DNA of 64,000 bases. Source: Streptomyces xanthii. GTDB lineage: Bacteria; Actinomycetota; Actinomycetes; Streptomycetales; Streptomycetaceae. Every line of letters begins with the position of its first letter. Position 1 is the first letter of the stretch. This document shows, in pieces, positions 42,098-51,610 of this stretch. A program made the translations under genes and the position numbers. Under the pieces are notes generated by a model that was not told where the DNA came from, searched no databases, and was given only the letters and a program-made list of their open reading frames with translations. The stretch is from contig NZ_CP061281.1 in NCBI RefSeq assembly GCF_014621695.1, positions 5,642,001 to 5,706,000 of the forward strand, written 5' to 3'.

Positions 42098-43522
42098 CTA
42101 GAGGTCGAAGTAGAGCTCGAACTCGTGCGGGTGCGGGCGCAGCTGGATCGGGGCGATCTCCTGCGTGCGCTTGTAGTCGATCCACGTCTCGATCAGGTCG
42201 GACGTGAAGACGCCGCCGGCCTGCAGGTACTCGTTGTCGTCCTCCAGGGCGGTCAGGACGGCCTCGAGGTTGGTCGGGACCTGGGCGACGCCCGCGTGCT
42301 CCTCGGGAGCCAGCTCGTAGAGGTCCTTGTCGATCGGCTCGGCCGGCTCGATCTTGTTCTTGACGCCGTCGAGACCCGCGAGGAGCAGAGCCGAGAACGC
42401 CAGGTACGGGTTCGAGGACGGGTCCGGGGCGCGGAACTCGACGCGCTTGGCCTTCGGGTTCGAGCCCGTGATCGGGATACGCATGGCCGCGGAGCGGTTG
42501 CGCTGCGAGTAGACCAGGTTGATCGGGGCCTCGAAGCCCGGGACCAGGCGGTGGTACGAGTTCACCGTCGGGTTCGTGAAGGCGAGCAGCGACGGGGCGT
42601 GCTTGAGGATGCCGCCGATGTAGTAGCGGGCGGTGTCCGACAGGCCGGCGTAGCCCTGCTCGTCGTAGAACAGCGGGTCGCCGTTCGACCACAGCGACTG
42701 GTGGACGTGCATGCCCGAGCCGTTGTCACCGAAGATCGGCTTCGGCATGAAGGTCGCGGTCTTGCCGTTGCGCCAGGCGACGTTCTTCACGATGTACTTG
42801 AAGAGCATCAGGTCGTCGGCCGCGGCGAGCAGCGTGTTGAACTTGTAGTTGATCTCGGCCTGGCCGGCGGTGCCGACCTCGTGGTGCTGGCGCTCGACCT
42901 GCAGGCCGACGTTCTCCAGCTCCAGGGAGATCTCCGAGCGCAGGTCGGCGAAGTGGTCGACCGGCGGGGCCGGGAAGTAACCACCCTTGTAGCGGACCTT
43001 GTAGCCGCGGTTGTTCTCCTCCTTGCCGGTGTTCCAGGCGCCGGCCTCGGAGTCGATGTGGTAGAAGCCCTGGTTCGCGGAGGTCTCGAAGCGGACCGAG
43101 TCGAACACGTAGAACTCGGCCTCGGGGCCGAAGTACGCGGTGTCGGCGATCCCGGTGGAGGCCAGGTACGCCTCGGCCTTCTTCGCGATGTTGCGCGGGT
43201 CACGGCTGTACTGCTCGCCCGTGATCGGGTCGTGGATGAAGAAGTTGATGTTGAGCGTCTTGTCGCGGCGGAAGGGGTCCACGCGGGCCGTCGACAGGTC
43301 GGCGCGCAGCGCCATGTCGGACTCGTGGATGGCCTGGAAGCCGCGGATCGACGAACCGTCGAAGGCCAGCTCCTCGGACGGGTCGAACGCCGTCGCAGGG
43401 ATCGTGAAGTGCTGCATCACGCCCGGAAGGTCACAGAACCGGACGTCGACCATCTTGACGTCCTGGTCCTTGATGAACTTCTGGACCTCGTCGGCGTTCT
43501 GGAACCCGTGCTTCTCGGACAT
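42098..43522 (-). CDS. glnA: Glutamine synthetase I
   Basis: 474 residues. All GSI signatures are visible: [17 protein letters not shown], the metal ligands in [11 protein letters not shown] and [12 protein letters not shown], the ATP loop [25 protein letters not shown], and the adenylylation loop [12 protein letters not shown] with the modified Tyr at about 402. It makes glutamine as a dodecamer and is the substrate of GlnE. AGGAGG lies 6 bases before the ATG. A GlnR-type operator lies 101-138 bases upstream. Confidence 0.98.
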   Translation of the reverse strand: MSEKHGFQNADEVQKFIKDQDVKMVDVRFCDLPGVMQHFTIPATAFDPSEELAFDGSSIRGFQAIHESDMALRADLSTARVDPFRRDKTLNINFFIHDPITGEQYSRDPRNIAKKAEAYLASTGIADTAYFGPEAEFYVFDSVRFETSANQGFYHIDSEAGAWNTGKEENNRGYKVRYKGGYFPAPPVDHFADLRSEISLELENVGLQVERQHHEVGTAGQAEINYKFNTLLAAADDLMLFKYIVKNVAWRNGKTATFMPKPIFGDNGSGMHVHQSLWSNGDPLFYDEQGYAGLSDTARYYIGGILKHAPSLLAFTNPTVNSYHRLVPGFEAPINLVYSQRNRSAAMRIPITGSNPKAKRVEFRAPDPSSNPYLAFSALLLAGLDGVKNKIEPAEPIDKDLYELAPEEHAGVAQVPTNLEAVLTALEDDNEYLQAGGVFTSDLIETWIDYKRTQEIAPIQLRPHPHEFELYFDL

Positions 43523-43622
43523 CCAACTCCTCCTACTCCCGGCCCGGGGAGGGGCGGGGTTGCAGCTCGGTCGTCCGGCCAGTGCGGTGGCCGACGCTCG
43601 GACCCGACCATAGGCAGACGGG

Positions 43623-43660
43623 ATTTCTCAAGCATGACCCATTTGTTTCGCCGAAGTTAA
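43623..43660 (-). promoter_or_regulatory. GlnR-type operator of glnA
   Basis: On the minus strand the order is TTAAC-n6-GAAAC-n6-GTCAT-n6-GAAAT, four half-sites with exact six-base spacers, matching the known GlnR-box layout of Streptomyces glnA promoters. Confidence 0.88.
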
Positions 43661-43712
43661 CCGGAGCGGGGGCACCGGACCCCTTCCGCAGCGCTGCCAG
43701 TACCGTGGATGC

Positions 43713-44180
43713 GTGGACAAGAGGGAAGCAATGGGATCGTGGCTGTCCGGGCCCCGCGAGGCCCTGGAGCAGTCGGGCGCGGACTTCGGTCACCGGGGTG
43801 AGCAGCTCGGGCTGCCCGAGCACGGACCCGGCTCCATCGCCCGTCCCGGGCGGCGCATCGGGGCGCTCGCCGTGGACTGGGCGCTGTGTCTGCTGATCGC
43901 ATACGGCCTGGTCACGCACGGCTATGACCAGGCTACGAGCAACTGGGCGCTGCTCATCTTCTTCGTGCTCAGCGTGCTCACCGTGGGGACGATCGGTTGC
44001 ACCCCCGGGAAGCGGCTGTTCGGGTTGCGGGTCGTCTCCGAGACGGGCGGCCGCCTCGGTCCCGGCCGGGTCCTGGCCCGCTCCGTACTGCTGTGCCTGG
44101 CGGTCCCGGCCCTCGTCTGGGACCGGGACGGCCGGGGCCTGCACGACCGGATGGCCAAGTCCGTAGAGGTCCGCATCTGA
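43713..44180 (+). CDS. RDD family membrane protein
   Basis: 155 residues. The RDD domain has ARPGRRIGALAVDWALCLLIAYG (helix 1 with Arg-x-x-x-Asp), a second helix (WALLIFFVLSVLTVG), the loop TPGKRLFGLRVVSETGG and a third helix, ending DGRGLHDRMAKS. The family function is unclear; the gene is a constant neighbour of glnA in Streptomyces. The GTG at 43713 lies 6 bases after TACCGT, a plausible -10, so the mRNA may be leaderless; an ATG at 43731 with AGGGA upstream is the alternative. Confidence 0.87.
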   Translation: MDKREAMGSWLSGPREALEQSGADFGHRGEQLGLPEHGPGSIARPGRRIGALAVDWALCLLIAYGLVTHGYDQATSNWALLIFFVLSVLTVGTIGCTPGKRLFGLRVVSETGGRLGPGRVLARSVLLCLAVPALVWDRDGRGLHDRMAKSVEVRI

Positions 44181-44196
44181 GCGTCGTCGGCTGACG

Positions 44197-44350
44197 GCCG
44201 GTGGGGCTTCTCGCGCAGTTCCCCGCGCCCCTGGAAGGCATGCGGCTTCGCCGCGCCTTCCCCAGATGAACGGCGCCCTGCACCTCGATCGGGGAAATGC
44301 GCCCGAAGGGCATGCATTTCAGGGGCGCGGGGAACTGCGCGACCAGCCAC
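44197..44350. repeat. Branched palindromic element, copy F (arms 1/1)
   Basis: Type-1 arms on both sides (CGCGCAGTTCCCCGCG and its complement) enclose a GAAGGC...GCCTTC hairpin (loop region GCGGCTTCGCCGC) and an AAATGC...GCATTT hairpin around GCCCGAAGGGC. It lies between convergent RDD and DUF4191 genes. The remaining bases to 44448 show nothing. Confidence 0.88.
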
Positions 44351-44448
44351 GACGAGACCCGCACTCGCGAACGCAACCGCCCCCGGCACACGAATAGGCG
44401 CCCCGAGCCGACTGGCTCAGGGCGCCATGAGTTCGGGTAGGACAGCGG

Positions 44449-45150
44449 CTAGCGCCCCCGTCCGCCCCCCTTGGGCATCCGCATACCCTTCGGCATCGGC
44501 CCCTTGGGCAACGGCATGTTCGACATCAGGTCACCCATGGCCCGCAGCCGGTCATTGGTCGCGGTCACCTGCGGCCCGGTGAGCACCCGGGGCAGCTTCA
44601 GCATGGTGGTGCGGAGCTTCTTCAGCGGGGTCTGGCCCTCGCCGTCGCCCACGATGATGTCGTGCACGGGGACGTCCGACACGATCCGCGCCATCTTCTT
44701 CTTCTCGGCCGCGAGCAGCGACTTCACCCGGTTCGGGTTGCCCTCCGCGACGAGCACGATGCCGGCCTTGCCGACGGCGCGGTGCACGACGTCCTGGCTC
44801 CGGTTCATCGCGATCGCCGGGGTCGTGGTCCAGCCGCGCCCGACGTTGTCGAGCACCGCGGCCGCCGCACCCGGCTGGCCCTCCATCTGCCCGAAGGCCG
44901 CCCGCTCGGCCCGGCGTCCGAAGACGATCGCCATCGCGAGGAAGGCCAGCAGGAAGCCGAGAATCCCGAGATAGATGGGGTGACCGATCAGGAAGCCGAT
45001 CGCGAGGAAGACACCGAAGGTGACGATTCCCACAGCCGCGAGTACAAGACCGATCTTCGGATCGGCCTTGCGGGTCATCTTGTAGGTCAGGGCGATCTGC
45101 TTGAGTCGCCCGGGGTTCGCAGCGTCCGCTGCGGTTTCCTTCCTCGCCAT
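44449..45150 (-). CDS. DUF4191 membrane protein
   Basis: 233 residues. Two transmembrane helices (IGLVLAAVGIVTFGVFLAIGF and IYLGILGFLLAFLAMAIVFG, about residues 33-80) are followed by a cytoplasmic alpha/beta domain (GRGWTTTPAIAMNRSQDVVHRAVGKAG) and a Met/Pro/Lys/Gly-rich tail (MPLPKGPMPKGMRMPKGG). The family is restricted to actinobacteria and is conserved beside lipA. No function is known. Confidence 0.87.
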   Translation of the reverse strand: MARKETAADAANPGRLKQIALTYKMTRKADPKIGLVLAAVGIVTFGVFLAIGFLIGHPIYLGILGFLLAFLAMAIVFGRRAERAAFGQMEGQPGAAAAVLDNVGRGWTTTPAIAMNRSQDVVHRAVGKAGIVLVAEGNPNRVKSLLAAEKKKMARIVSDVPVHDIIVGDGEGQTPLKKLRTTMLKLPRVLTGPQVTATNDRLRAMGDLMSNMPLPKGPMPKGMRMPKGGGRGR

Positions 45151-45211
45151 GCCTGAAGTCTACGTGGCCGGGAAGCATCGTCGAGGTTCGGGGCACCGGC
45201 CCCGGGCTCGC

Positions 45212-45409
45212 TCAGCCCTCGGCGACGGCGGAGTCGAGCACCCGCTGGGCCTCGACGCGGTCCTTGGCGCGGCGGCGGTCCTCCAGGACGGAGGTCCAGG
45301 CGTTGCGCCGGGCGGTGCGCTGGCCGCCGCTCATGAGGAGCGACTCCACGGCCCGCAGGGCGTCGGTGAAGGTCGGGATGGCGGTGGCGCGAACGGGCGC
45401 GGCCTGCAT
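45212..45409 (-). CDS. Small conserved protein between DUF4191 and lipA
   Basis: 65 residues, Arg-rich and helical (FTDALRAVESLLMSGGQRTARRNAWTSVLEDRRRAKDRVEAQ). A gene of this kind occupies the same place in S. coelicolor. The function is unknown. The ATG at 45409 has a G-rich ribosome site (GAGGGGGGA) about 10 bases before it; a GTG at 45493 would add 28 unconserved-looking residues. Confidence 0.72.
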   Translation of the reverse strand: MQAAPVRATAIPTFTDALRAVESLLMSGGQRTARRNAWTSVLEDRRRAKDRVEAQRVLDSAVAEG

Positions 45410-45576
45410 GGTCGAGGTCCCCCCTCGGGAGCGGTTCACGGTGTGGGCCCCTGTCGGCACGGGTGCACGAGCGGTGATTTCAGGGTCACTCACTGGTGTT
45501 ACCAGGCCGTGTCCGGACGGTCAAACACCTATGAAGCCTTGATGTGCGTGCCCCCAACGCATACGCGGCCCCGACG

Positions 45577-45596
45577 GTCCCCTCAACTGCGGGGAC
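45577..45596 (-). terminator. Possible lipA terminator hairpin
   Basis: GTCCCC and GGGGAC pair around an 8-base loop, about 80 bases past the lipA stop. The rest of the 266-base gap (45410-45675) holds only GC-rich short inverted repeats and no gene. Confidence 0.35.
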
Positions 45597-45675
45597 GGCC
45601 AGGGCCGCGCCGATCCGGCCGCTACCGGCCGGTAATGCTTTGTGCGTGAATTCACACGCGTGGTGTCCGGACGGT

Positions 45676-46641
45676 TCAGACGGCCTGCGAGGCCACGTAC
45701 GCGCCGCGCTTCTCGATGGCCATCTGGTACAGGCGGCCGGCCCGGTACGAGGAGCGGACCAGCGGGCCCGACATGACGCCCGAGAAGCCGATCTGCTCGG
45801 CCTCGTCCTTGAGCTCCACGAACTCCTGCGGCTTCACCCAGCGCTCCACGGGGTGGTGGCGCACCGACGGACGCAGGTACTGCGTGATGGTGATGAGCTC
45901 GCAGCCGGCCTCGTGCAGCTGGCGCAGCGCCTCGGAGACCTCTTCACGGGTCTCGCCCATGCCGAGGATCAGGTTCGACTTCGTCACCAGGCCGTACTCG
46001 CGGGCCTCGGTGATGACCTTGAGCGAACGCTCGTAGCGGAAGCCGGGGCGGATGCGCTTGAAGATCCGCGGGACCGTCTCGACGTTGTGCGCGAAGACCT
46101 CGGGGCGGGACGAGAAGACCTCGGCCAGCTGCTCGGGGACCGCGTTGAAGTCCGGGGCGAGGAGCTCGACCTTGGTGCGGCCGTCGGCGCGCTCGGCGGT
46201 CTGGGCGTGGATCTGGCGGACCGTCTCCGCGTACAGCCAGGCGCCGCCGTCCTCCAGGTCGTCGCGGGCGACGCCGGTGATCGTGGCGTAGTTCAGGTCC
46301 ATCGTGACGACGGACTCGCCGACGCGGCGCGGCTCGTCGCGGTCGAGGGCCTCGGGCTTGCCGGTGTCGATCTGGCAGAAGTCACAGCGCCGCGTGCACT
46401 GGTCGCCGCCGATGAGGAACGTGGCCTCGCGGTCCTCCCAGCACTCGTAGATGTTGGGACAGCCCGCCTCCTGGCAGACCGTGTGCAGGCCCTCGGACTT
46501 CACGAGGTTCTGCATCTTGGTGTACTCGGGGCCCATTTTCGCCCGGGTCTTGATCCACTCGGGCTTGCGCTCGATGGGGGTCTGAGCGTTACGGACCTCC
46601 AGGCGCAGCATCTTGCGTCCGTCGGGTGCGACTGCGGACAC
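45676..46641 (-). CDS. lipA: Lipoyl synthase
   Basis: 321 residues, standard length. The auxiliary cluster Cys motif [12 protein letters not shown] (about residues 54-65), the radical-SAM motif CTRRCDFC (about 80-87) and the conserved VRSSYRAG near the C-terminus, which supplies the Ser ligand, are all present. It inserts two sulfur atoms into octanoyl chains on carrier domains of pyruvate and 2-oxoglutarate dehydrogenases and the glycine cleavage H protein. It follows lipB on the same strand. Confidence 0.98.
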   Translation of the reverse strand: MSAVAPDGRKMLRLEVRNAQTPIERKPEWIKTRAKMGPEYTKMQNLVKSEGLHTVCQEAGCPNIYECWEDREATFLIGGDQCTRRCDFCQIDTGKPEALDRDEPRRVGESVVTMDLNYATITGVARDDLEDGGAWLYAETVRQIHAQTAERADGRTKVELLAPDFNAVPEQLAEVFSSRPEVFAHNVETVPRIFKRIRPGFRYERSLKVITEAREYGLVTKSNLILGMGETREEVSEALRQLHEAGCELITITQYLRPSVRHHPVERWVKPQEFVELKDEAEQIGFSGVMSGPLVRSSYRAGRLYQMAIEKRGAYVASQAV

Positions 46642-46687
46642 GACCGGCTCCCTAAAGCTTTGATTCCTCGGCGTACATCAGGGTACG

Positions 46688-46713
46688 CCCGTGACATTCA
46701 TGGCCCTCACGGG
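46688..46713. promoter_or_regulatory. Inverted repeat between lipB and lipA
   Basis: CCCGTGA (46688-46694) and TCACGGG (46707-46713) are perfect complements separated by 12 bases, 47 bases upstream of lipA and 43 beyond the lipB stop. It may be a terminator/attenuator or an operator. Confidence 0.35.
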
Positions 46714-46755
46714 TGGCCAACCTGTGGCCCCGGGGCCCTATTCCGGCCGGACCGG

Positions 46756-47571
46756 TCAGGCGGCGGTGCCGGCTGCGTCCCGCTCGACGACCCGCGGCTT
46801 CAAGTCGGCGTTCCCGAGCACGTCCTGCAGGTGCTTCTCCGCGATCGGCAGCACCTCGTCCATGGTGACCTCACGGCCCAGCTCGTACGAGAGCGAGGTC
46901 ACACCCGCGTCGCGGATGCCGCACGGGATGATCTTGTCGAAGTTCGAGGTGTCCGGGTTCACGTTGAGCGCGAAGCCGTGCATCGTGACGCCCTTGGCGA
47001 CGCGGATGCCCATGGCGCAGATCTTGCGGTCCTCGTGGCGCTGCCCCGCGTTCGACGGCGCGTACTCGGGGCCGACCAGGCGGTGGTCGAACTCCTCGTC
47101 CTCGCTGCTCAGCCGCGGGTCGAAGTCCAGCGAGAGGCCGCCGAGGCCCGTCCGCTCCTCGATCGGGTCGCCCAGGACCCACACGCCGGCCCGGCCCTCG
47201 ACGCGGGCCGCCGTCACGCCGAACTCGGCGCAGACCGCGATCATCGCGTCCTCCAGGCGGCGCAGGTGCGCGACCACGTCCACCGGGCGCGGCAGCTTCT
47301 GGATCGGGTAGCCGACGAGCTGGCCCGGGCCGTGCCAGGTGATCTTGCCGCCGCGGTCCACGTCGATCACCGGGGTGCCGTCCAGCGGACGCTCCTCCGG
47401 GGCCGTGCGGCGGCCCGCCGTGTAGACGGGCGGATGCTCCAGGAGCAGACAGGTGTCGGGCACCTCGTCGGCGAAACGGGCGGCGTGCACACGGCGCTGC
47501 TCGTCCCAGGCGACCTGGTACTCGACCATGTCCGCACCGAACCCCATGCGGACGAACCGGAACTCACTCAC
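46756..47571 (-). CDS. lipB: Octanoyltransferase
   Basis: 271 residues. The biotin/lipoate transferase fold is seen in [33 protein letters not shown] (the RGG-x-x-T-x-H-GPGQ signature), [18 protein letters not shown] [12 protein letters not shown], and [15 protein letters not shown] with the catalytic Cys at about 217 and its partner Lys further upstream in the pocket. It moves octanoate from acyl carrier protein to lipoyl domains, the step before LipA. The two genes are 114 bases apart. Confidence 0.97.
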   Translation of the reverse strand: MSEFRFVRMGFGADMVEYQVAWDEQRRVHAARFADEVPDTCLLLEHPPVYTAGRRTAPEERPLDGTPVIDVDRGGKITWHGPGQLVGYPIQKLPRPVDVVAHLRRLEDAMIAVCAEFGVTAARVEGRAGVWVLGDPIEERTGLGGLSLDFDPRLSSEDEEFDHRLVGPEYAPSNAGQRHEDRKICAMGIRVAKGVTMHGFALNVNPDTSNFDKIIPCGIRDAGVTSLSYELGREVTMDEVLPIAEKHLQDVLGNADLKPRVVERDAAGTAA

Positions 47572-47793
47572 GGCAAGTGCCTCCCTTAAAAACCTTCACC
47601 GTGCACATATCGCGCCCCGAGCCACTGTACGTCCGCCCGGATCGCGGGCCGCTGCGTCAGTGACTCCGTCCCATCGTCACACGATCGGATGAAGGCCTGG
47701 CCAGAACCCCGCCCAGACCTGGTATCGCCGCTAAATTCACGCCGTTCCAAGGGGGCTGCAGCGCGGCCCGGAAGGCAGGAGACCGCACAGCTG

Positions 47794-49230
47794 ATGACGG
47801 AACGACCTCCGCAGCGCACACCGAACCGCCAGCTCGCCGCGCTCATCGCGGAGGCGGGTTTCTCCAACGCGGGGCTCGCCCGCCGCGTCGACCAGCTCGG
47901 TCTGGAACACGGTCTCGACCTGCGCTACGACAAGACTTCGGTGACCCGGTGGCTGCGCGGGCAGCAGCCCCGCGGCACCACCCCCGCGCTCATCGCCGAG
48001 GTGTTCACCCGGCGCCTGGGCCGCCGCCTGTCCGCCCAGGACCTCGGCCTCGACGCCTGCGCGCCCGTCTACGCGGGCCTGGAGTTCGCCGCGTCGCCCG
48101 AGGAGGCCGTGGACATCGTCAGCGGCCTGTGGCGCAAGGACTCCGGCAGCCACGCCGAGCTCCGCAAGATCGCCTTCACCCCCGCCGGGCTCGTCGTGCC
48201 CAGCCGGGACTGGCTGATCGGCCGCCCCGACGAGCGCGTCTCCCGCGGCGAGCCCCCGCACCGCGTCCCGACCCAGGGCCGCTCCGCCGTGCCCCGTCAG
48301 CGCGTGCAGACCGAGCGCGGCGCCGGACAGAAGGTCTCCGGCGGCGACATCGCGGCCCTGCGCTCGGTCGGCGAGCTGTTCCGCGCCCTCGACCACGCCT
48401 ACGGCGGCGGCCACGCCCGCCAGGCCCTGGTGCGCTACCTGGAGCACGAGGCCGAGCCCATGCTGCGCGGCACGTACGGGGAGCAGACCGGGCGCAGGCT
48501 GTTCGGCGCCGTCGCCGATCTGACCCGGCTGGCCGGCTGGACCTCGTACGACATCGCGGCGCACGGGCTCGCGCAGCGGTACTTCGTGCAGGCGCTGCGG
48601 CTCTCGCAGGCGGCCGGGGACCGGGGCTACGGGTCCTACGTGCTGGTCACCATGAGCCGGCAGGCCGTCTACCTCGGGCACGGCCGGGAGGCGGTGCAGC
48701 TGGCGCGGGTCGCGCAGCAGGGCGTCGGGGCGGCTGCGCCGCCCGTGGTGCAGGCGCTGCTGCACTCGGTGGAGGCGCGCGGGCACGGGGTGCTCGGCGA
48801 GGTGCGGGCCTGCACGGCGTCGCTGGTGCGGGCCGAGCGGGCCCTGGAGGCGGCGCGGCCGGGGGACGAGGTGCCGCCGTGGGCGCGGTTCTTCGACGAG
48901 GCCCAGCTCGCCGACGAGTTCGGGCACTGCCACCGGGACCTCCAGCAGTACCGGGCCGCCGCGCAGCACGCCGAGCGGTCGCTCCAGCTGAGGGCGCCCG
49001 GGTTCGCGCGCAGCCGGCTGTTCTGCCGCGTCGTCCTCGCCTCCGCCCGCCTCGGCCTCGGCGAGCTGGACTCGGCGTGCGCCCTGGGCGCCGAGGCGGC
49101 CACCGCGGCGGCCGACATGCGTTCGGTGCGGGCGCACGAGTACGTCCGGGAGTTCGAGCGGCGGCTCGAGCCGTACCGCGACGCGGGGCCGGTGCGGGGG
49201 TACCGGGAGCGGGTCGCCGCGCTGGGGTGA
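47794..49230 (+). CDS. NsdA-like regulator with HTH and TPR-like repeats
   Basis: 478 residues. The N-terminal part (NRQLAALIAEAGFSNAGLARRVDQLG ... YDKTSVTRWLRGQQPRGTTPALIAEVFTRRLG, residues 10-75) is an HTH-like domain shared with Streptomyces NsdA and its many paralogues. The C-terminal 250 residues are TPR-like helical pairs (GRRLFGAVADLTRLAGWTSYD, AAGDRGYGSYVLVTMSRQAVYLG). NsdA itself represses sporulation and antibiotic production; the role of this paralogue is not known. An AGGAG is 13 bases before the ATG, rather far. The gene is divergent from lipB. Confidence 0.8.
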   Translation: MTERPPQRTPNRQLAALIAEAGFSNAGLARRVDQLGLEHGLDLRYDKTSVTRWLRGQQPRGTTPALIAEVFTRRLGRRLSAQDLGLDACAPVYAGLEFAASPEEAVDIVSGLWRKDSGSHAELRKIAFTPAGLVVPSRDWLIGRPDERVSRGEPPHRVPTQGRSAVPRQRVQTERGAGQKVSGGDIAALRSVGELFRALDHAYGGGHARQALVRYLEHEAEPMLRGTYGEQTGRRLFGAVADLTRLAGWTSYDIAAHGLAQRYFVQALRLSQAAGDRGYGSYVLVTMSRQAVYLGHGREAVQLARVAQQGVGAAAPPVVQALLHSVEARGHGVLGEVRACTASLVRAERALEAARPGDEVPPWARFFDEAQLADEFGHCHRDLQQYRAAAQHAERSLQLRAPGFARSRLFCRVVLASARLGLGELDSACALGAEAATAAADMRSVRAHEYVREFERRLEPYRDAGPVRGYRERVAALG

Positions 49231-49235
49231 GCGCG

Positions 49236-49267
49236 GGCGGTGCGGAGGGCCGGTCCTCCGCACCGCC
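49236..49267. terminator. Bidirectional terminator after the NsdA-like and GH20 genes
   Basis: GGCGGTGCGGAGG (49236-49248) and CCTCCGCACCGCC (49255-49267) form a perfect 13-bp stem with a 6-base loop, filling the 43-base gap between the two convergent genes. Confidence 0.85.
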
Positions 49268-49273
49268 AGGCCG

Positions 49274-51490
49274 TCAGTCGAGGCCGGCGACCTCCTCCGC
49301 GCTCAGCGCCTCGTCCCAGGTCCTCAGGTCGTCCAGGTCGCCGTGCAGGGACGCCTTCTCGGTGCCGACCGAACGCATCGGCAGCGGGATCGAGGCGTCG
49401 ACCGCGCCGACCCGCTCCCCGTCCGCGTACAGGACGGTGCGACCCGGTGTCGCCACCCAGGTCAGTTGTGTCCAGGTGCCGAGCGGCAGCGTGTAGTCGA
49501 AGGAGTGGTCGGCCTTGCCGTACGCGGTCAGGCCGACCCGGCCGGTGCCGTACTGCTGGAGCTTGAGGGCGCCGGCCGAGGAGCTGAGCAGCACCTGGTC
49601 GGCGGTGCGGGCCGAGGGGCGCACCCACACCGAGACCGTCCACGGCTCCGCCACGTCGAGCCCGCCGAAGCCGACCCCGTCCCGGTCCGAGTCGAAGCGC
49701 CAGGCCTGCCCGTGCACCCCGTCGGCCACCGGCATCGGGTTGTTGATGATGTACGAGGATCCGGCCAGGTCACCGGCCGCGTCCTCGGCGTACAGCGTGT
49801 TGCCGGGGGAGCCCGCGTAGGTCCAGCCGGACGGGTACGGGGCCGGGTCGAAGGTCCAGTGGTGGCTCGGGCGGCCGTCGTCGACGCGGGGGCGCTCCGG
49901 CTGCGCGGTGATGCCGGGCGGGTCACCGATCAGGGCGGCGCGGGTGCGGAAGCCGGCGAGGGTGTCCGGGGTCGCGGTGCCGTTCCAGGCGCGGTCGGCG
50001 AGGACCGCGCGGGCGCCCGCCATCTGCTGCTCGAAGTACCCGTCCTCGGCCCAGAAGTTGTAGTCCGCCCAGTTGGTGAGACCCGAGCCGAGCATGTCGG
50101 CCGCCGTGCTGGGCTGCCAACTGTCGTACATCCACGGCTGGTTCGGATACAGGTGGTGGTAGTTGTTCGGCGTGACGTAGAACGGGCCGATGGCGATCTC
50201 GTCGTGGCCGGGGATGACCGGCTCGGAACCGGTGCCCTCCCAGGTGAGGAAGACGACCGGGCCGCGGACCTTCTGCTGCGGGGCCGTCATGTGCTCCGAA
50301 CCGTTGTAGACGGCGGTGCGGCTGCCGTGCGCGGTGACGACGTCGTCCAGGGTGTTGATGTACCGGTTGAGCAGGTCGCCGAGCGTGGTGACGTCCGGGT
50401 CCTTCGCCAGATAGTCCTGGACCCGCGGGCAGTTCGCGAGCTGGCCCGGCACCTCCTCGGCGCCGATCGAGAAGAGCGGCGCGTCGAACCAGCCGGCGAA
50501 CTCGTCGACGATCTCCTTCGTCTTCTCGACCGCCTTCTCACTGGTCATGTCGATGATCCAGTCGGGCGTGAGGTGCGAGTGGGTGTGCGCGGCCGTGCAC
50601 GCGCCGGGGCCGTCGCCGAAGCCGATGCCGAAGGTGTCGCTGATCGCGGTCGCGTGCCCGGGTATCTCCAGGCCGGGCGTCAACTGGACGTGGTGGCGGG
50701 CCGCGAAGGCCTTCAGCTCCTCGATGTCGGCGCGGCTGTAGCTGTGCGCCGGGTCGGCGAGCCCCGGGAACTTCGGGCTGTAGAGCCGGAATCCCTCCGC
50801 CTCCGACAGATGCATCAGCAGCGTGTTGAGCTTCTGGTCGCCCATCCTGCGGATCAGGTTCTTCAGGTAGGGCATCGACCAGTACTTGCGGGCGGCGTCG
50901 ATGTGCACCATGCGGACCGGCTGCGTGGGCACGTCCGTGGCGCGGGCCCGGGGGAGCGCGCGGTGCCCGTCCGGGTCGGTGGCGCGCAGGAGTTGGAGCA
51001 GGGTGCGGGTGCCGTAGTACAGGCCGTGCGTGGACGCGGCGTCGATGCGGACCGGGCCGTCCGCGCTGTCGAACGCGTAGCCCTCCGCGCCGAGCCGGTC
51101 CGCGTCGCGCAGCGCGAGCACGATGTCGCCGGGGCCCGCGTGCGCGGTGTCGCTCCCGATGCTCGGGGCGAGTCCGGTGACCGCCTCGATCTCGGTACGG
51201 AGCCGCTCCGCGAGGTCCTCGGTGTCCTGGCGCGCGGGGCCGGGGAACTCGGCGCGGCCCGCGGACAGGGCCCGCGCGTCACGGCTGCGCGGGTCTACCA
51301 GGATCCGGGACTTCTCGCTCAGCCGCACCGTGCCGTCGAGCGGGGTCCAGTCGGTGGGCCGGGGCACCACCGCCGGCGGACCGCCCCCCGGATCGTCCGC
51401 CGCGGCGGGGAGCACCGGCAGTACAGCTCCGATGAATCCGGCTACCAGGGCGAGGGTGGTGAGGAGCGGACCCGGGACACGTCTGCGCAC
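49274..51490 (-). CDS. Secreted GH20 beta-N-acetylhexosaminidase with LamG domain
   Basis: 738 residues. A signal peptide (VRRRVPGPLLTTLALVAGF...PAAA) is followed by the GH20b domain (about 40-180), the catalytic barrel (PVRMVHIDAARKYWSMPYLK, HLSEAEGFRLYSPKFPGL, PGLEIPGHATAIS) and a C-terminal LamG/concanavalin-like sandwich (PWTVSVWVRP ... GDLDDLRTWDEAL). It should remove terminal beta-GlcNAc/GalNAc from chitin or glycans. The usual catalytic Asp-Glu pair (GG/GADE) reads SIGAEEVPG here, Glu345-Glu346, so the assisting Asp is replaced by Glu. GTG at 51490 has AGGAGG 8 bases upstream. Confidence 0.9.
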   Translation of the reverse strand: MRRRVPGPLLTTLALVAGFIGAVLPVLPAAADDPGGGPPAVVPRPTDWTPLDGTVRLSEKSRILVDPRSRDARALSAGRAEFPGPARQDTEDLAERLRTEIEAVTGLAPSIGSDTAHAGPGDIVLALRDADRLGAEGYAFDSADGPVRIDAASTHGLYYGTRTLLQLLRATDPDGHRALPRARATDVPTQPVRMVHIDAARKYWSMPYLKNLIRRMGDQKLNTLLMHLSEAEGFRLYSPKFPGLADPAHSYSRADIEELKAFAARHHVQLTPGLEIPGHATAISDTFGIGFGDGPGACTAAHTHSHLTPDWIIDMTSEKAVEKTKEIVDEFAGWFDAPLFSIGAEEVPGQLANCPRVQDYLAKDPDVTTLGDLLNRYINTLDDVVTAHGSRTAVYNGSEHMTAPQQKVRGPVVFLTWEGTGSEPVIPGHDEIAIGPFYVTPNNYHHLYPNQPWMYDSWQPSTAADMLGSGLTNWADYNFWAEDGYFEQQMAGARAVLADRAWNGTATPDTLAGFRTRAALIGDPPGITAQPERPRVDDGRPSHHWTFDPAPYPSGWTYAGSPGNTLYAEDAAGDLAGSSYIINNPMPVADGVHGQAWRFDSDRDGVGFGGLDVAEPWTVSVWVRPSARTADQVLLSSSAGALKLQQYGTGRVGLTAYGKADHSFDYTLPLGTWTQLTWVATPGRTVLYADGERVGAVDASIPLPMRSVGTEKASLHGDLDDLRTWDEALSAEEVAGLD

Positions 51491-51610
51491 GACTGCGACC
51501 TCCTGGACGGCTGATGGAGCCGACCGTAGAGGCGAGTTGAGGCGGTGACAAGAGATGCGACAGGGGTGCGGGGCCGGGAGGGAAGGCGGGGGAGCGGTGC
51601 GAGCCTGAAG

